Origin: Certhia americana
Taxonomy: Eukaryota > Chordata > Aves > Passeriformes > Certhiidae
Assembly: GCA_018697195.1 (NCBI GenBank)
Contig: CM031864.1
Span: forward strand, 24,252,086 to 24,316,085
Direction: 5' to 3'
Length of the DNA stretch: 64,000 nucleotides
The position numbers and the translations under genes were made by a program. Every line of letters begins with the position of its first letter. Position 1 is the first letter of the stretch. Positions 23,167 to 36,384 of this stretch are shown here, piece by piece. The notes beneath the pieces are model-generated. The model did not search any database, was not told the DNA's origin, and saw only the letters and a program-made list of their open reading frames with translations.

Positions 23167-25384
23167 TAAGAGTTGATTAACCCTGTCTCAGCTGAAACCA
23201 GCACAGTGTGTTCTGTAATATTTCTGTGCCATTTTCTTACCTACATCATCCTCTGCTTTGAAAGGTTCAGCCAGGTAAACAGCAGAAGCAGCAGCAATGT
23301 ATAAAACCCGTATTCATGCTGTAGCATCCACCTGAAGGGATTGTCATTTCCCTGAAAGACTAAATGTGTGATGTCAACTTCAAACCAATTGGTAATCACA
23401 GATATTATTTCAACTGAGCAACCATGACCACTATTATTCCAGCATACCAGACTACATTAGGAAAATGAGTGGTGCTTTAAAATTCATTTGTGCTGATCAT
23501 AGCCTGGAACAAGTTACATCACATCGTTTTTCATGCAAGTACTGAAAAGAAGTTAAGACAGGATTTTCAAAACCTGAAAAATGTCTGCCTTATGGACATG
23601 AAAATGAAACTGTAGCACACAGAAGGAATAAATTTTTAGCCCTGACTGAAGGCTTCATGAGGGACAGATACTTTTAAAACTGCCTTACTGCCAGGTGCTG
23701 TTAAAGCTAAAGGTACTACTGTTTGTACCTGCAATATCTACCATAAAGTCACCATGGACATGCCAGTTTGAGTGTACACATTGATACACCTTAATTTTGA
23801 ATAAACACATCCTGTGATCAAGAGGTAATAGGAAAGCTCAGGATAAAAGGAACCTCAGAAAGTTCCTATAGCCAGCAGGTCAAGGGAAATGATTTTTCAT
23901 CTTCCTAGTCCTGGAATACACGAGACCATTCAATATGGTGTGCTGGAAAACAATTTTTTGCAATAATACAATTCAGACTGCATAAGTGCAGCCCATACAC
24001 TGTGAGAAAGCAGATCAAGAAAACCACCTCTGTACAGAGGTACTCATGTAAAACACACATTCCATTTAGTCTGTTTTCCTGTGGGCTCTCAAGCTGCTTC
24101 CAAGTCTGTAAATCCAAAAGATGAAAATTCTCCACTGAGGTTTCCATTGCCCTCGGTGACATCCACCACCTCCCAGGAGGGAGCCACGGCAAAGTCTATA
24201 CATTAGTTAATGGTTTGGAGAATAGGAGCATGCCTACATGGCCCCATTTGGTATTTATGGCACTTGGAAGAGCTTCCCATGTTACCTGAAACACCAGTGT
24301 GGCACCGGGGAGTACTCTCTGTGCTCTGACTGTAGTTACTGTGTCAGGCACTGGGAACAGACACCAACTCTGGCTAGTCTGCAGCTCTGCACCACATGCT
24401 GTGCAGACATACATTATACTCTTACGTTAGCTGTAGAAACTAGAAGACTGAATCCTAACAGACTCTTCAGACAAAATGGCAGACCACACCAACCAGAACT
24501 ATTTATTTGGTTTAGGTAACACTGCACAAACTGGTGAACAAACTGACTGTGGCTATAGCAAACAAGACAAACTTCAGATCAAAAACTGTTTTCGTTGATG
24601 TTCCTGCCAATGTATTAACAATTACTCCTTTTTAATGATAATAAAAGGACAAAGGAAAAACTCCTCTGTGATTAGTTGAACTGGCCCCACTTTAGGAAGT
24701 GTAACTTAATTTCCCATCTTTTGTCACCAGCTAAGTGCAATTTTAATGCAGGTCATTTAATCTTATCCCAACCTTTAACTGCTTTGTTTCTGACTGTTCA
24801 GGCTCAAGATCTTCCCGTCACTTGGGATCTTACAAATTGTTTTGCATAATGCAATTACTCAAGGATTGCTAAAGCATAAAATTGTAATATGTGTCTGAGA
24901 GTTCTAGAATGAAGTAGTACACAACTTACTGCTAGAGGATGGGAAAATGTATTCCTCTTTTCCCTTACTTAAACCTGAGGATCAGACACTTCATTTTGAG
25001 GAACTTAACATTCCCTGTTACACATAAATCAATGAATAGACACAGGGTCTAGCAGGTGAATCAAAATAAGAACCTTCCTCATGACTCAGTCAGAAAGAGC
25101 TGTGATAAACTTGTCTAGTGTGGGTCATTTCTTGTAATTTTTACATCCACACACTGTCAGGATAGATTGAGAGCTCTGGTTTAGTCAAGGGAACAAGAAA
25201 AAGATAAATGAGGGAACTGTGCAGATGAAATGTAGTGGCACAGAACACAGGCAGAGATGGCATACACATGGAAAGATATATTCAAAGAAACTGCCAGAGT
25301 TATGCAGCTAAACAGGTTCCAATGGATATAAGCAAAATGTTTTACTGTGTGACTTTTATGTCATACTTTTTCCATTTATAGTCA

Positions 25385-25700
25385 AAATAAGCTCACTGCT
25401 ATTCCTAGCCCGCAGACAAGAGTAAATCAAGCTGTCTACCAGCTTTAAATCAGCAGCTTGCACACCACGGTAACATTTGCATCACTTCCACCATTCCAAA
25501 TTAAAACAGCCATTTCGAGCTCTTTTATGATTTCTCATGCAAACCATACCTGGTTAAGCAAGAGCTATTTATAGTTTACATTTGCCCATAAATAATATTT
25601 TTAACAGGAAAATACCCCCACATTCCATGGAATGCCATAGACTTTAGATTAGCAAATCAAACATCTATCTGATCTAGTGGTTTTAATGCAAAATAACTAT
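25385..25700. promoter_or_regulatory. Candidate conserved noncoding element with a MEF2-type site
   Basis: Non-repetitive sequence contains a perfect MEF2 consensus CTATTTATAG (25565-25574). Downstream are CCCATAAATAATATTTTTAAC and a 14-bp palindrome CATTCCATGGAATG (25621-25634). Such site clustering in repeat-free DNA is suggestive of an enhancer, but single motifs occur by chance in AT-rich DNA. Conservation is untested. Confidence 0.25.
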
Positions 25701-25740
25701 TTTTCATTAATAAAAGTGAAAGGAAAAACAGTAATAGCTG

Positions 25741-25800
25741 AATATATATATATATGGAGTAACATATATATATATCTTTAAAAAATTAATAATATATATT
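25741..25800. repeat. TA-rich dinucleotide repeat, two blocks
   Basis: Two (TA)n runs of about 6-7 units are separated by GGAGTAAC, and a third shorter run lies near 25790. The whole can fold on itself. Confidence 0.9.
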
Positions 25801-26524
25801 TGCACTACATTTGCATATATGTGTAGACACATATACTATTTAGGTATGTTTATACCAAAGACCAGAAAATGGTGACACAATAAAATATATGTATTTCAAT
25901 AAATACAGCATGGTTGAAGATAAAAGTACCTTCTAGTTTCTATATTGTCTAGTTTAAATATTCTCTTTTTGTGGAAGAAAGCAGTTTCTCTCCATTCTTG
26001 CAATATGCAAAGTTTAAAAAACATTTTTCTCTCGCTAGCCACTATGATGGCTAGGAGGCTACTGGCCAGTTAGTTGCTACAAGACACACATTACTTTCTG
26101 TGAGAATATTAAATATGATTGTCTTAAAAATTCAGCTATTAAATCTGTCAGGAAAAATAGAGCAAGAAGGGGCAAACAGGCATCTGTGCAGAGAATTGTG
26201 TCCAAGCAATGACTTTCCTATGCCCAGTTGCATGGTCACGATTGACAGACAGCATGCTCCACCTCTTTCCTACATCCCTATTACAAGGATTTCCACAAAT
26301 TTTAAAGCTGCCCTAAGAACTGATATTTTTCAATATCCAGGCTGACTTTTGATTAATTCTTTTTGAAACCTAGACTGGCCAATTCTAATTAAAAAAATTA
26401 TTTCTGATTGTGTCCAGCAGGGATAACCTTTATGATTTTTCAAACTGTAATTACATTTTCATGGAGCACAACTGTATAGAGAGGTTGTGGAGATACCTGA
26501 AAGCTGTCTAAGCACAATCTTGAA

Positions 26525-26635
26525 TAATCCACTCCAGGGGATCCTGGGTGGATTGGATTGGAGCAGGGAGTTGGACTGACCTGTCTCCAGTGGTCCTTTC
26601 CAACCTTATCCATTCTGTGATACTATAAGCCATCT
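26525..26635 (+). mobile_element. CR1 LINE 3' tail
   Basis: The plus strand shows the CR1 3' untranslated terminus: 'ttggattggagcagggagttgga', then 'ccagtggtcctttccaaccttat' and 'ccattctgtgatactat', the last being the degenerate terminal repeat of CR1. Only about 110 bp survive; it is 5'-truncated and non-coding. Confidence 0.9.
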
Positions 26636-26639
26636 ATAT

Positions 26640-27300
26640 CATAAATATTTTCTTGTTGTGATGAAGTTTCATCAATTTCTTATTGTTTTCAGTGCAATTA
26701 ACATTCACAAAACAGCCATAAAAGAAAAAATGAATGGTTTTACAAAGCAAAGTTGGACAAAAAGACAAAAATGTTACCACCTGCTCTACAGTGATTATGA
26801 TTTTGCATTATTCCTAGTAATATATAAAAAATCTACACAGAACATATTAAAAACACTAGCAGGAAAATTGGGACCAACTGGCTTCAAATGGACATCAAAC
26901 AGAAATCGAGGAGAGGGAGAGGAGAGGGAGAGGAAGAGGAGAGGGAGAGGAACAGGGAGAGTTAGAGGAGAGTTAGTTAGAGGAGAGTTAGAGGTAGAGG
27001 GAGAGGAGAGAGTTTTGCTGGCTGTGCTGTGAGGAAGAAGGGTCAGGTGGTCGTGCAGGGGACAGGAAGGAGTTAGCTGGTCATGCAGAAGGAAGAAGAG
27101 GGGAGGAAAGGAGTCAGTGTTGGGTGGAGCTGCCCAGGAAATTTACAGAGAAAAGTTATGCAGGTTTTTACTGCAGGATAATAAACTGATGGTGTCAGTT
27201 TGAGACCACTGTCTAGAGGTGCCAAGCACCAAAGACAACAAACATGTAGCTTTTTTTCCAAATGAAAAGAAATATTGCTGCACACTCCATGTTACAGGCT
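26640..27300 (+). mobile_element. Possible solo LTR or LTR-like fragment with a purine-rich core
   Basis: After AT-rich DNA, a GA-rich tract (26908-27012) is followed by moderately GC-rich sequence and an AATAAA at 27180-27185 in a GGATAATAAACTG context. A purine tract, then GC-rich sequence, then AATAAA resembles bird LTRs. I cannot find TG/CA ends or a target duplication, so this may be only a simple repeat next to unique DNA. The 124-codon ORF at 26658-27032 reads through the GA tract as Glu/Gly/Arg repeats and is not a protein. Confidence 0.3.
26908..27012 (+). repeat. Polypurine GA-rich simple repeat
   Basis: GAGAGGGA-type units run for about 100 bp with a few T interruptions (GTTAGAGGAGA). 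All purines are on the plus strand over most of the tract, so it could form triplex (H-) DNA. It resembles the tract at 52.9-53.1 kb in unit type. Confidence 0.95.
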
Positions 27301-29749
27301 AACCAGATGGTGACTTGAAAGATGCCTTTACACTGTCCCCTTTTATATGATAAAAAGAGAATGTGTTTCTTTTGGATTCAAATCAATTTTTATTCATTTT
27401 TACCAGACAACACATGCTACTAATGGTTATTCAATTAATTACTCAGAGCTCCACAATAACCAGTGAATCTCCAAGAAACTTAATGACATAAATTCATTCT
27501 GAACCAAATAATACAAATCAAACTGCATTAAAATAAAATTAAATTAATAGCAGCAAATTCCCAAAGCTTTGTATCTTCCCAGCTTCTTTTAAAAATATTT
27601 AGCAAAGAAACTGGAAGCACAAAGAGTATTATTTCATGCTGGTGTCCCCCTAGCAATAAAGAGTGCAACAATTTAAAGAACCGTAACTTTTTCCAGTGTG
27701 TCAGGATGCACAAAATGAAGATTTAAGATGTTTCAACCTGTATGTGAACTAAGAAACTAAAGGAAGTAAAACCCAATTACATTAGTAAACTGTCTGCTGG
27801 GCAGATTGACAGTAGGAGTATAACATAACAGACCACAAGAGAAAGTAACCTCAGGAGAAGGCTGGAGTGACAGATATTCAGTGTCAATAACAAATTAGAT
27901 AAATGGCAGTGATAACCTGAGAGAACTGAAGACTCTCCAGTCAGGGCACATGGTTTGGTGAGCTGGTTGTTAGAAGGCAGTAACAACAGAAACTTTCTGG
28001 TTTTCCATTGCTTAGCAAAATGTGCTAAGGGACAGTGGAAAAAATCAACAGGTAGCACAGAATATATCATAAAGAAAATACATTTGAAATTAATACATGG
28101 GTTTGGTCCTTCCATTAACATATGTCAACTCTGAAAAGTTTACCCATCAGGCTGTCATGCACTATACCAGTTCAATGGTAAACTCTTAAATTGAGTATTA
28201 CATGGTGATACAGTTGCTTATTCAACATTACTTCTCCCATCCTTACTCTTCAAAACTTCCCCAATGGTTGTTCTTGTCTGCAAGTCCTGCGTTATGTGAG
28301 GCAGCACAAAATTTACTAATTTAAATTTAAAATTTAAAATTGTACTGTCTTAACAACACAATTCAAATCAATATGGCTAAACCAGTAAAAATAAGCCATG
28401 AAAAATCCTGTTTGAGTGTTCTAAAGTAATTTACTGGGCATGATATAAAGGGTTTATTTCCGCATAGAATGCAGCTGAGACAATGTGAAAGCAAGTGAGA
28501 ACAGCAACAGTCATAGAAAGTTAAAAAATATTCCAAGGAGCTCAATTCAGGTGAGAGGACTGAGGAAGCCAACAAATTAGCTTGTGGAGTTAAGGACTTA
28601 GAAGAAAGCTCCATGGACTTGAAAGGAGGGCTGTGTTTTATTATATGGGTTATTATATACATGTGGTTAGTTATATGGGCTAGGGACTACAGATTCTATT
28701 GGGATTAGAGCCTGGAGATGTACAAGCTCACACCCAGGCTGAAATCAGGGGAATATGTTCTCAAAAGATGACAGTATTTCCCAAAACATCTTCAAATACA
28801 GTGCTTATAAAGAGATCATAAAAAAGTGAGAAGACACACATGCACCTTATGAAGTTTGTACCCCTACTCATTCCTATCACCATTAGGACTTTGGAATTTG
28901 ACCAGATTCACAAAAACAACTTAGCTATTTTCCCAGGTGATTAGAGCTTAAATTTCACTCTTCATCAAATATTTCTTGATTCAGATATGAAACAAGATCA
29001 CCACTCCTTAAAGAGCATGCTCTTTTTCCTCATCCTCTTCCCCAATTTTCATGTGAAAACTTCACAGAATGTATCTCTCATTACTTCAGTATCTCACTAC
29101 TTCAGTAAGTGCATCTTTCAAATGTATTTCATAAAAAGGAAGCACACATCAAAATATTCTTACATTTTCACAATGGCATTCTTCAGAGCAATACTGTCTA
29201 TAGGCCTAGGAAAATGAAACAGTGCACAAAAAATTGCTTACCTTTTGAAGCCTTCCAGACAGAGCAGACACTTCTGCAATTTCTTCCTTCTGTTTCAGAA
29301 GTTATCAGATATCCAACTCCCTTGGGAAAAAAAAAATAAAGTATTCTTTTTAAAATCTAAATATCTAGTAATAAACTTAAAGTTCTTGTCAAGCTTTAAA
29401 ATATGTTTCTGGCTGAACTACAGAGCAACATTAATAAAAACAAGTATAGCTTCCTGTATTTGCAAACATTGGTAAAATTCTCTATTTAAACTCCTCCAGT
29501 ATTACTGGAATTATATCTAGAGCACAAAAAAGCTATTAAATATTCACATTTTCTTCAGTTCTGGCAGTCAATCTCCAGTCACCTCTTGGCTGTCCCATGC
29601 CATGTGACTGATCTGTACCATCCATAGTCAGAAAGAACTGTACAACCACTGCTGGACAGATAACCCATCTCCTATTCTAGGAGGGGTGCAGCTCATCCTT
29701 CCCACTCTCCTCCCTCAATATTTTCCATTAGAGGACTAATGAAGTTGGA
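27301..29749. other. AT-rich unique DNA, no gene seen
   Basis: There are no recognisable exons. ORFs of 60-114 codons on the minus strand (27528-28662) lack domains. A 16-bp tandem duplication at 29076-29107 is listed separately. Confidence 0.55.
29076..29107. repeat. Two-copy tandem duplication, 16-bp unit
   Basis: TCTCATTACTTCAGTA is followed directly by TCTCACTACTTCAGTA, with one mismatch between copies. Confidence 0.9.
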
Positions 29750-29995
29750 ATATCATGGAATGACAGAATCATTTGGGTTGAAAAGGACCTGAAAGCTCAT
29801 CTCATTCCAGCCCCCCTGCCACAGGCAGGGAAACTTCGACTATCCCATCTTGTCCACAGCCCCATCCAGACTGGCCTTGGACACTTCCAGGGATGGAGCA
29901 TCCACAGCTTCTCTGGACAATCTGTCCTATTGCCTCACAGCCCAGTAAATATCCCTCTCTAAGCAGCTTTTAAAAATTTCAGACTGGCACTATCT
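29750..29995 (-). mobile_element. CR1 LINE 3' end, truncated
   Basis: The plus strand begins 'ATGGAATGACAGAATCATTT' and continues GGGTTGAAAAGGACC, the reverse complement of a CR1 3' terminus. It continues through the block 'ccagactggccttggacacttcc..ggatggagcatccaca', the last ORF2/3' UTR segment. About 245 bp remain and no coding potential is left. The subtype differs from the copy at 7785, since the 3' UTR text is different. Confidence 0.93.
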
Positions 29996-31604
29996 CACTG
30001 GGACACAGAGTGAAAACTCAGGGCTCAGAAAATATCTATTTTTCTGCAGTACTTCATGAATTTTCTAATTTTTTAGCAATCATGAAGACAAAGGACATTT
30101 TTAAAGTGTCACTTGACTATAGGAAATCACAGTAACAGCTGGGAGGAGTGATAAGTGGATGGAATTGAAGAGGACTTTTTTCCCTTACTGTTTTCTATAT
30201 ACTAAGCTCCTACCTACTACTCCACAGTGCTTGCATTTGAAGATTGCTTGTTAAAGATGAACCTTTTTTAAAACTATAGAGTTTAACCTTTTTACAGCAG
30301 AACAACCTACAGGTTTTGTGCTAACACATTTAAATTCTAATCTATCTTTAAAATTTTAGGTAAAGAGTGATAAAAGCTTCCATATGCAAACTACCAGACT
30401 CAGCATGTCTCCCATTCTACTTCAGAGATGCAAAATTATCACTCTATTCCTTAACCTTATGCCATACAAATATACATTTGAAACTAACTTTGAATTTCAC
30501 ACTAACTTGATTAAAAAACTTATTTCAGGATCAGAATCTCAGCCATGAGTGTCCATACTACACCTGTCAAGCAAGTGAGGAAGGGAGCCTATGCCATAAT
30601 TCAACCCCCTCCAGCCTAGACAGCCAAACACCATAAAGGTACTTTCATAATTAAAAAAACCTCCCTGAAGCCTTCTCTAAATTACAGTAGGAAGGCACAG
30701 GAGCTGTTGTATGAGGTAAAGTTTGCCCCTTACGTGCTTTATCCAATTCTGCAGTGTTACACAGAGATACAAAAGTGTTAAACTGGACACAGAGGATCTG
30801 GCCACTCACACCAAGCACTGCAATAGCCATGCTTTTGAGACAGCAAGCAGTACCCTAAACCTTCAGCCTTGGGTTGCAGCTAGAAGAGTATTTGACTGAA
30901 ATTATGCTGCACAGCCCACCTGATGCAGTCCTTTTGCATCACTTAAATCAGGTAGAGGGATCAGCTGGAAAAAAACTTTCTCTAAAGTCCATAAGCTGAG
31001 CATCAACTCCACTGCTGAGTTGAAACACCTCCGAGAGCCTGGCTCATCAAAGCAAAAAAATCTGCTTTTTTGCAGGACATGAATTAAACAGAGCAGCTCA
31101 CCGAATGAGAGCAGAGAGGATTAATTTACACCTTTAGTCAGTGTTGAAAACACTTACTGAAAACAGTCATTTTTAGTCAGGTCATCCTACTGTATTGTTT
31201 CCCAGTGTTGCCTTAAAATGTTTGGCACAGCAGTTCCTTGCATGACCCAGAGGAATGCAATGAGACCTGACTTCACTGAAAATAGAAGGCAGGAGTCCTT
31301 GTTCTTCTGGGGGATTCCCTAAAGAAAAAAAAAGTGAAGAAACCTGCTCTGTACATTATTTGTTAATCTAGAGGGCATCACAGCTCAAAATTGATACTTT
31401 CTGATAAGATGCAGATAAGCTGTTGGTTTGCAGTTCAACAATGGCACTACTGGGCAGTATCATTGTCAATTTATTAATGTAGCAACTTGAAGAATAGCAC
31501 TTTTCCTGAACTCTGTGGATTTTGAAACACACGGGGAGATTAGAAAAAAAATTGTGGAGGTAGGGAATTAATTTTTTGTCGGAGCTGTTGCTGGCATTGG
31601 GATA

Positions 31605-31620
31605 CCATTACTGGTAATGG
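31605..31620. repeat. Perfect 16-bp palindrome
   Basis: CCATTACTGGTAATGG is its own reverse complement. It lies in otherwise unique sequence and has no known assignment. Confidence 0.85.
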
Positions 31621-34600
31621 GAGTTGGAGCTGTGCGGGTATATTCACAGCTGCAACATATGCAGGCTTAAACACATCATAGGGAAAAAACCAAAGAAACT
31701 TGGAGTTTTAGTATGAGCATTCCTTGTGACCTGCTGGTGCACACAGGTGGAAGTAGTTCTGCTAAAACACTGTCACCAATTCAGAGGGGCCAAGGAAGCG
31801 TTTGAATAAGTGAGCAGCAAGAAGAGCAAGCCAACCCAGAGAACAACAGTGCCATTTTGGATGTTTTGAGCCAGTTAAAAATTCTGGGCTAAGGCAGTCT
31901 GAAATTAAATACTCCTTTATCAACTTGACAATGAACAAAATAAATCTTGAAAACATCAAAACAATGGGTTTTTTTAAAAAACATTTACCAAATTTTGTTG
32001 ACTCTGCCACTCTGAGCATGTCTTTTGGCTCTAGTTCTCCTGCACACAGAAGCTGAGGGACCCAGATTTTGCTTGTCTGTCAACAAATGTGAAATAAAGT
32101 TTTCTTGTGGGTCTTCATAACACTTAATAGTTTTAGCTCAAGGTAAGCTTTGACTTCAGCAACTCCATCTCTGTACCCTCAGGGAACGTGTCCAAGTTCT
32201 TCCAAGAAGCCTGTCACTGCTTCCTCCTCCTGTGCCCTTCCTGTTCCCATCTGAGCTGATTCAGGCATGCCCTGGTTGTTCATCAACCTCCTGCACACTG
32301 CAATGGCTCATTCTTGCCCTCCAAGGAAACTGTCCTTGATTAGCCAGCTCTCCTGGACCCCCTCAAGTCCTGCAGTCCTGCTCACACTGAGACCCTGCTA
32401 AGATCCCCAAATAAGACTAAAAGTTTCCCTCCTGAAAGTCAGCTTTATAATTTATAAGTGTGTCCTGCACTGCCGTTGCCTGACAAACATCCTGTCACAG
32501 ATCAGTTTCTTAAAAGTGCATTTGTACTAAAGAGACCTGGCTAATGTGAGCTGTTAGATTGTAGAGAGAAAGAAATATGGAAGGAAAAAACCTATTCCTT
32601 TTTCATTTGCCTTTTGCACTCTAAGAAGCTCAGACATAATTCAATCTAAAAGTGTGATATATGGCTTTTAAATCTCTCATATTTCTTCCCAGTACTACAA
32701 AACCTTGCAAAGCAATAGAAAAGGCTTAGGAAAAAAATGTCTTCAAAGTCAATTCAAATCCTGAATGCTACAGAAGAGTTAAATTTCCCAATAAGTCTGT
32801 TAAAGAGAGATGTCTGTCAGTGAGTAAACAGTAATTCTGCTTTGTACTACTAATGAGATTCCTTGTTGAAGATAAGGTTTCTTATAGAAGTTGCTGGGTT
32901 TTGTTTGACATCTTAATGCAAGGGTTTAATAGTACCAGGACTTGGTATTATAACTATAACACGAATAATTAAAACCCCTAAATTACTAGTGCAGGGGAAA
33001 AAAGGAAATTTTTGAATAGATTTAATTATCCATAGCTAAAAAGAGTGTGATGTTCACTTCAGAGTAGCACCGACTAGTTTTAAGATAAGACTCCATAAAA
33101 TATGAATTGACATGTACAGGGAAGGGAGATCAGAGTGCATTACAAATGCCACCCAAGAGGAACTGTGTCTTAAAATTTGATTTCTACCTAAGTTAAAAAA
33201 AAACCAAAAAAAACAAACATCCTGGTATTAAGAAGGCTATGAGGTAAACAAAATCTTACTATGCAGTTACTCAGAAACAGGATGGTGGTTGTAATTAAAC
33301 TGTTCATTGCCCCTAATTTATTTTTTTCTACATAGAGAAACACACAATGTTTGCCTATTTCATGTGTAACTAAAAGAAACCCCAACCCTTGACATGAAAA
33401 CTTACTATTTATTTCTCTCAGTCCTTTGAGGGAAAGATCAGGATTAAGATTAGATGTTATTGTGATTTATACATTTATGGATAAAACAAATCCCAAATCT
33501 TTCAAATCCAAAACTGTTTAATTGATCTAGAAGTGAAAACCTAAATCCACAATAGCAAAAAAGAGTTGTAAGGTAAAACAGGGAGCCTGCAGGGCTCAGA
33601 GTCAGAACAGCATACTGGGTCACAGCTGGTTACTTTGCGTTTTGAAACAACAAGAGTCCCTGCTGCTTCTGTCTCCTCAGAGCTGTGCTGCCCATGCTGG
33701 ACTCAAGAACTGCTCCTCCCTGTGTTTGGAATCAAGGCACTGGAGGCTGATACTCCCACATCATCTCTGGGACCCCATAGAACCTACCCAGAGAGACAGA
33801 TTTTGAATTGAGAAGCCTAACGGCACAAACACAGAGAGAGTATATCTTTAAATATGAAAGTACACATGCGCAGCCAAATAATGTTGAATGAGAACTTTGT
33901 GGAGATAGACAGGGGAAGGTTGGTCCCATTTTCACATTAGAGATTCAGATTTTGTGCTTAAATACAAGTCAGGAATAAAGAGCTTACACCACTTCCTGAA
34001 TAGGATTCAACAAACACACATGGAACTGCTGACTGCTGCACTATGGTCCCAAAAAGTGATGGTGATTCCTGAGGCTGTGGTAAGAGGCTTTGCAACTTAC
34101 CTTTGCAACAGATTTGTTGTTACTCAAATATGATTCATTCTGAAAAGCTGGTAAATATTGTCCCAAAAGTGGTTACACACAGATGGAGTAAGAGATTAAC
34201 TGCAGCAGTGTCCACTTAAACTTAGCTGTTAGAAAAATGCAACTGTTTATTATTAAAATAAATAAGTAGCTTTTTTACTCCCTCTCCTTAAAGGGTATTA
34301 AGTATTTTCAGTTCAAAATTTCCAGACTTCAGCAAAGAAATATTTCCCCCCTTCAGCCACTAAATTTCATTAATGTTACTTCACAATGCTTCTTTTAGAT
34401 TAAACTTATCAACCACACCTTAAGTAATTATTGCAAATATATTTTAGTGCACACACAACCTGAAGATTAATACTTGCAAGAGCAATCTTTTTTTCTATTA
34501 AAAAAAACAAACCCTACAGTGCTTTTAATTGAAAGCCTCCCAACACTGATTTGCTTAAGAAGTTAAGAGAATGTCTCCGGCTTCCCCATTCAATCAATCT

Positions 34601-34822
34601 CTCCTGTACACCAATGGAACTGTTGGGTTCAGGAAGCACTTTTACTGGCCTTAGAGAAAATCAAATTATATTAGGAATGGGGTCCCTAGGATACCAAAAC
34701 AGCCAGATGGATTTTACACTGTTGGGGGTTAGGTTTTTCTTTTGTTCCTTTCTACCTGTAGAGCTTTTCCCATAAGTTGCTAAGAAACACTAATTACTGG
34801 GTACTTGTGGGAACTTGAGGGG

Positions 34823-34842
34823 AAAAAAAAAAAAAAAAAAAA
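34823..34842 (+). repeat. Poly(A) run, 20 A
   Basis: A pure 20-A run follows GAGGGG. I see no retroposed gene or SINE body immediately upstream, so it is treated as a simple repeat rather than a retrotransposon tail. Confidence 0.95.
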
Positions 34843-36384
34843 TGTGGCCAAGCTCAGGCATCTGGTGCATCTGGTGGAAGCTCCATCACCTGGGAGTTCT
34901 CTCCAAAGGGCAGAGATACCAGGAGAACTGGGCAGGTAAAGAACTGTTAACTCTATCCTCATACCTTGCTGAGAGACCCTAAATTTCAAAATCATAATAT
35001 TTTGGAGGGAGAGGATTTACATTTTCCATTCCTGCCTTCCTTAGCAGACACCTGGCTTTCAAACCAAGACATACACTTACTGACAGCATGATGAAGAGAA
35101 AGCTAGAAAGATCAATGGATCATGAAAGCTAATTATAATATATAAGCTATTGGGCCCTGAATTTTTTCAGTTTGCAGTAGCTTGTTCTGATAAAGAAATG
35201 CTTTGAAAAGTCTTGGGATATTTTCCTTCTCATATCTGTGCTTGTGCAATAAGTCCTCTCATAGTTTTCTTTGAGAATAGTCTTTTAAAACAGTCATCCA
35301 AATTTAGCACAGGAAATAAGTAACCTCTTGCAGAATTAGGCAGCCATGAGACTGAGTATATTTAACACTCAAGCATTTTACAGACTGCTTTCTCATCTTC
35401 TATCTCCAGAAATTTCCTTTTCTCATCCAGTAAGAGAAATGTGACAACATCTAAAAATAAGATACCTTAGACAAGACTACTTGGGGAACAAAGTAACAGC
35501 AACCTCATTTTCATTATGTTCATTTACTCAGCTCATATTATCACAGTTATAATATTCACTTATTTTAACCTAACTGATCTAATTGCCTACCAATATTCTG
35601 TAATACAAAGTAGTTCCTTTAATGATCTGAATGAATTAGTTTGGCATAAATCAAGAACTAGGTGTTCTCCTGCTACACATTACTAAGTCACTTTTTTTGA
35701 TGAGGACCTACTACCAAAGGGAGGATAGATGGAGAAAAACATTCTACTTTAGCAAACATGTAATTTTATATTCCTCACAAAAAACATGTATTTAAATGAG
35801 TTTATTTCTATTCAGTCTCTTTCAGGCTCCACACAGGCCATAATCCATTTTATGGGTGGCTGAGTGAGAAAAAAACATTTATGCCTTCCTCTTGCAACTA
35901 ATTAATAGCATAAATGTTTAAAAAGAGATTTTTCCCATTTCATAGGAAACAGTAATTGAATGCTGGAATCAAACAAGTACTGCCACGGATATTTGGGTGT
36001 GATGGGCAAGCGGGATCTGACTTTGTGAGCTCCTATTGCAGGTGGAGGATTAGGTTGGCCCTCATTCCTGAGGACACACCACCACTGCTCTTGAGGGCTC
36101 ATCCCTTGCCCTTTTTGCCACAGCACATATGTGTTCTATTCTTAACCAAACAAGTCACCCTTAAAAAATAACAACCTGTGGGGGCTCCAGCTATCAACCA
36201 GAAACAAATTTGGTGTTGTTACCTGGACAACAAATCATGGAAGATTCTGCCTTTCTTCCTATACAGACACTTTAGAAATATAGAGCCTCGAAGCTTTTAA
36301 TTTCATTTTATCTGACGAGAAGGAGGGAGGTTTTCTTAGGAGACAAATAAAAGCTGTGTATTACTCAGTGAAACCCTGGGCCAT

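Larger units (their letters stand above)
23167..26524. other. Unique DNA without a gene; one candidate element and an AT repeat inside
   Basis: No exon is recognised. ORFs at 23905-24519 on both strands are mutually overlapping and featureless. The candidate noncoding block at 25385-25700 and the TA repeat at 25741-25800 are listed separately. Confidence 0.55.
29996..36384. other. Long unique stretch without a gene
   Basis: No exon or young repeat is recognised. At about 32200-32450 the GC content rises, and a motif 'ctgctaagatccccaaataagactaaaagtttccctcctgaa' faintly recalls old CR1 sequence. A 20-A run at 34823-34842 and a perfect 16-bp palindrome at 31605-31620 are listed separately. Confidence 0.5.

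Noticed and set aside
34823..34842. Retroposon tail
   Set aside because: No SINE, processed gene or target duplication could be recognised upstream of the A-run.
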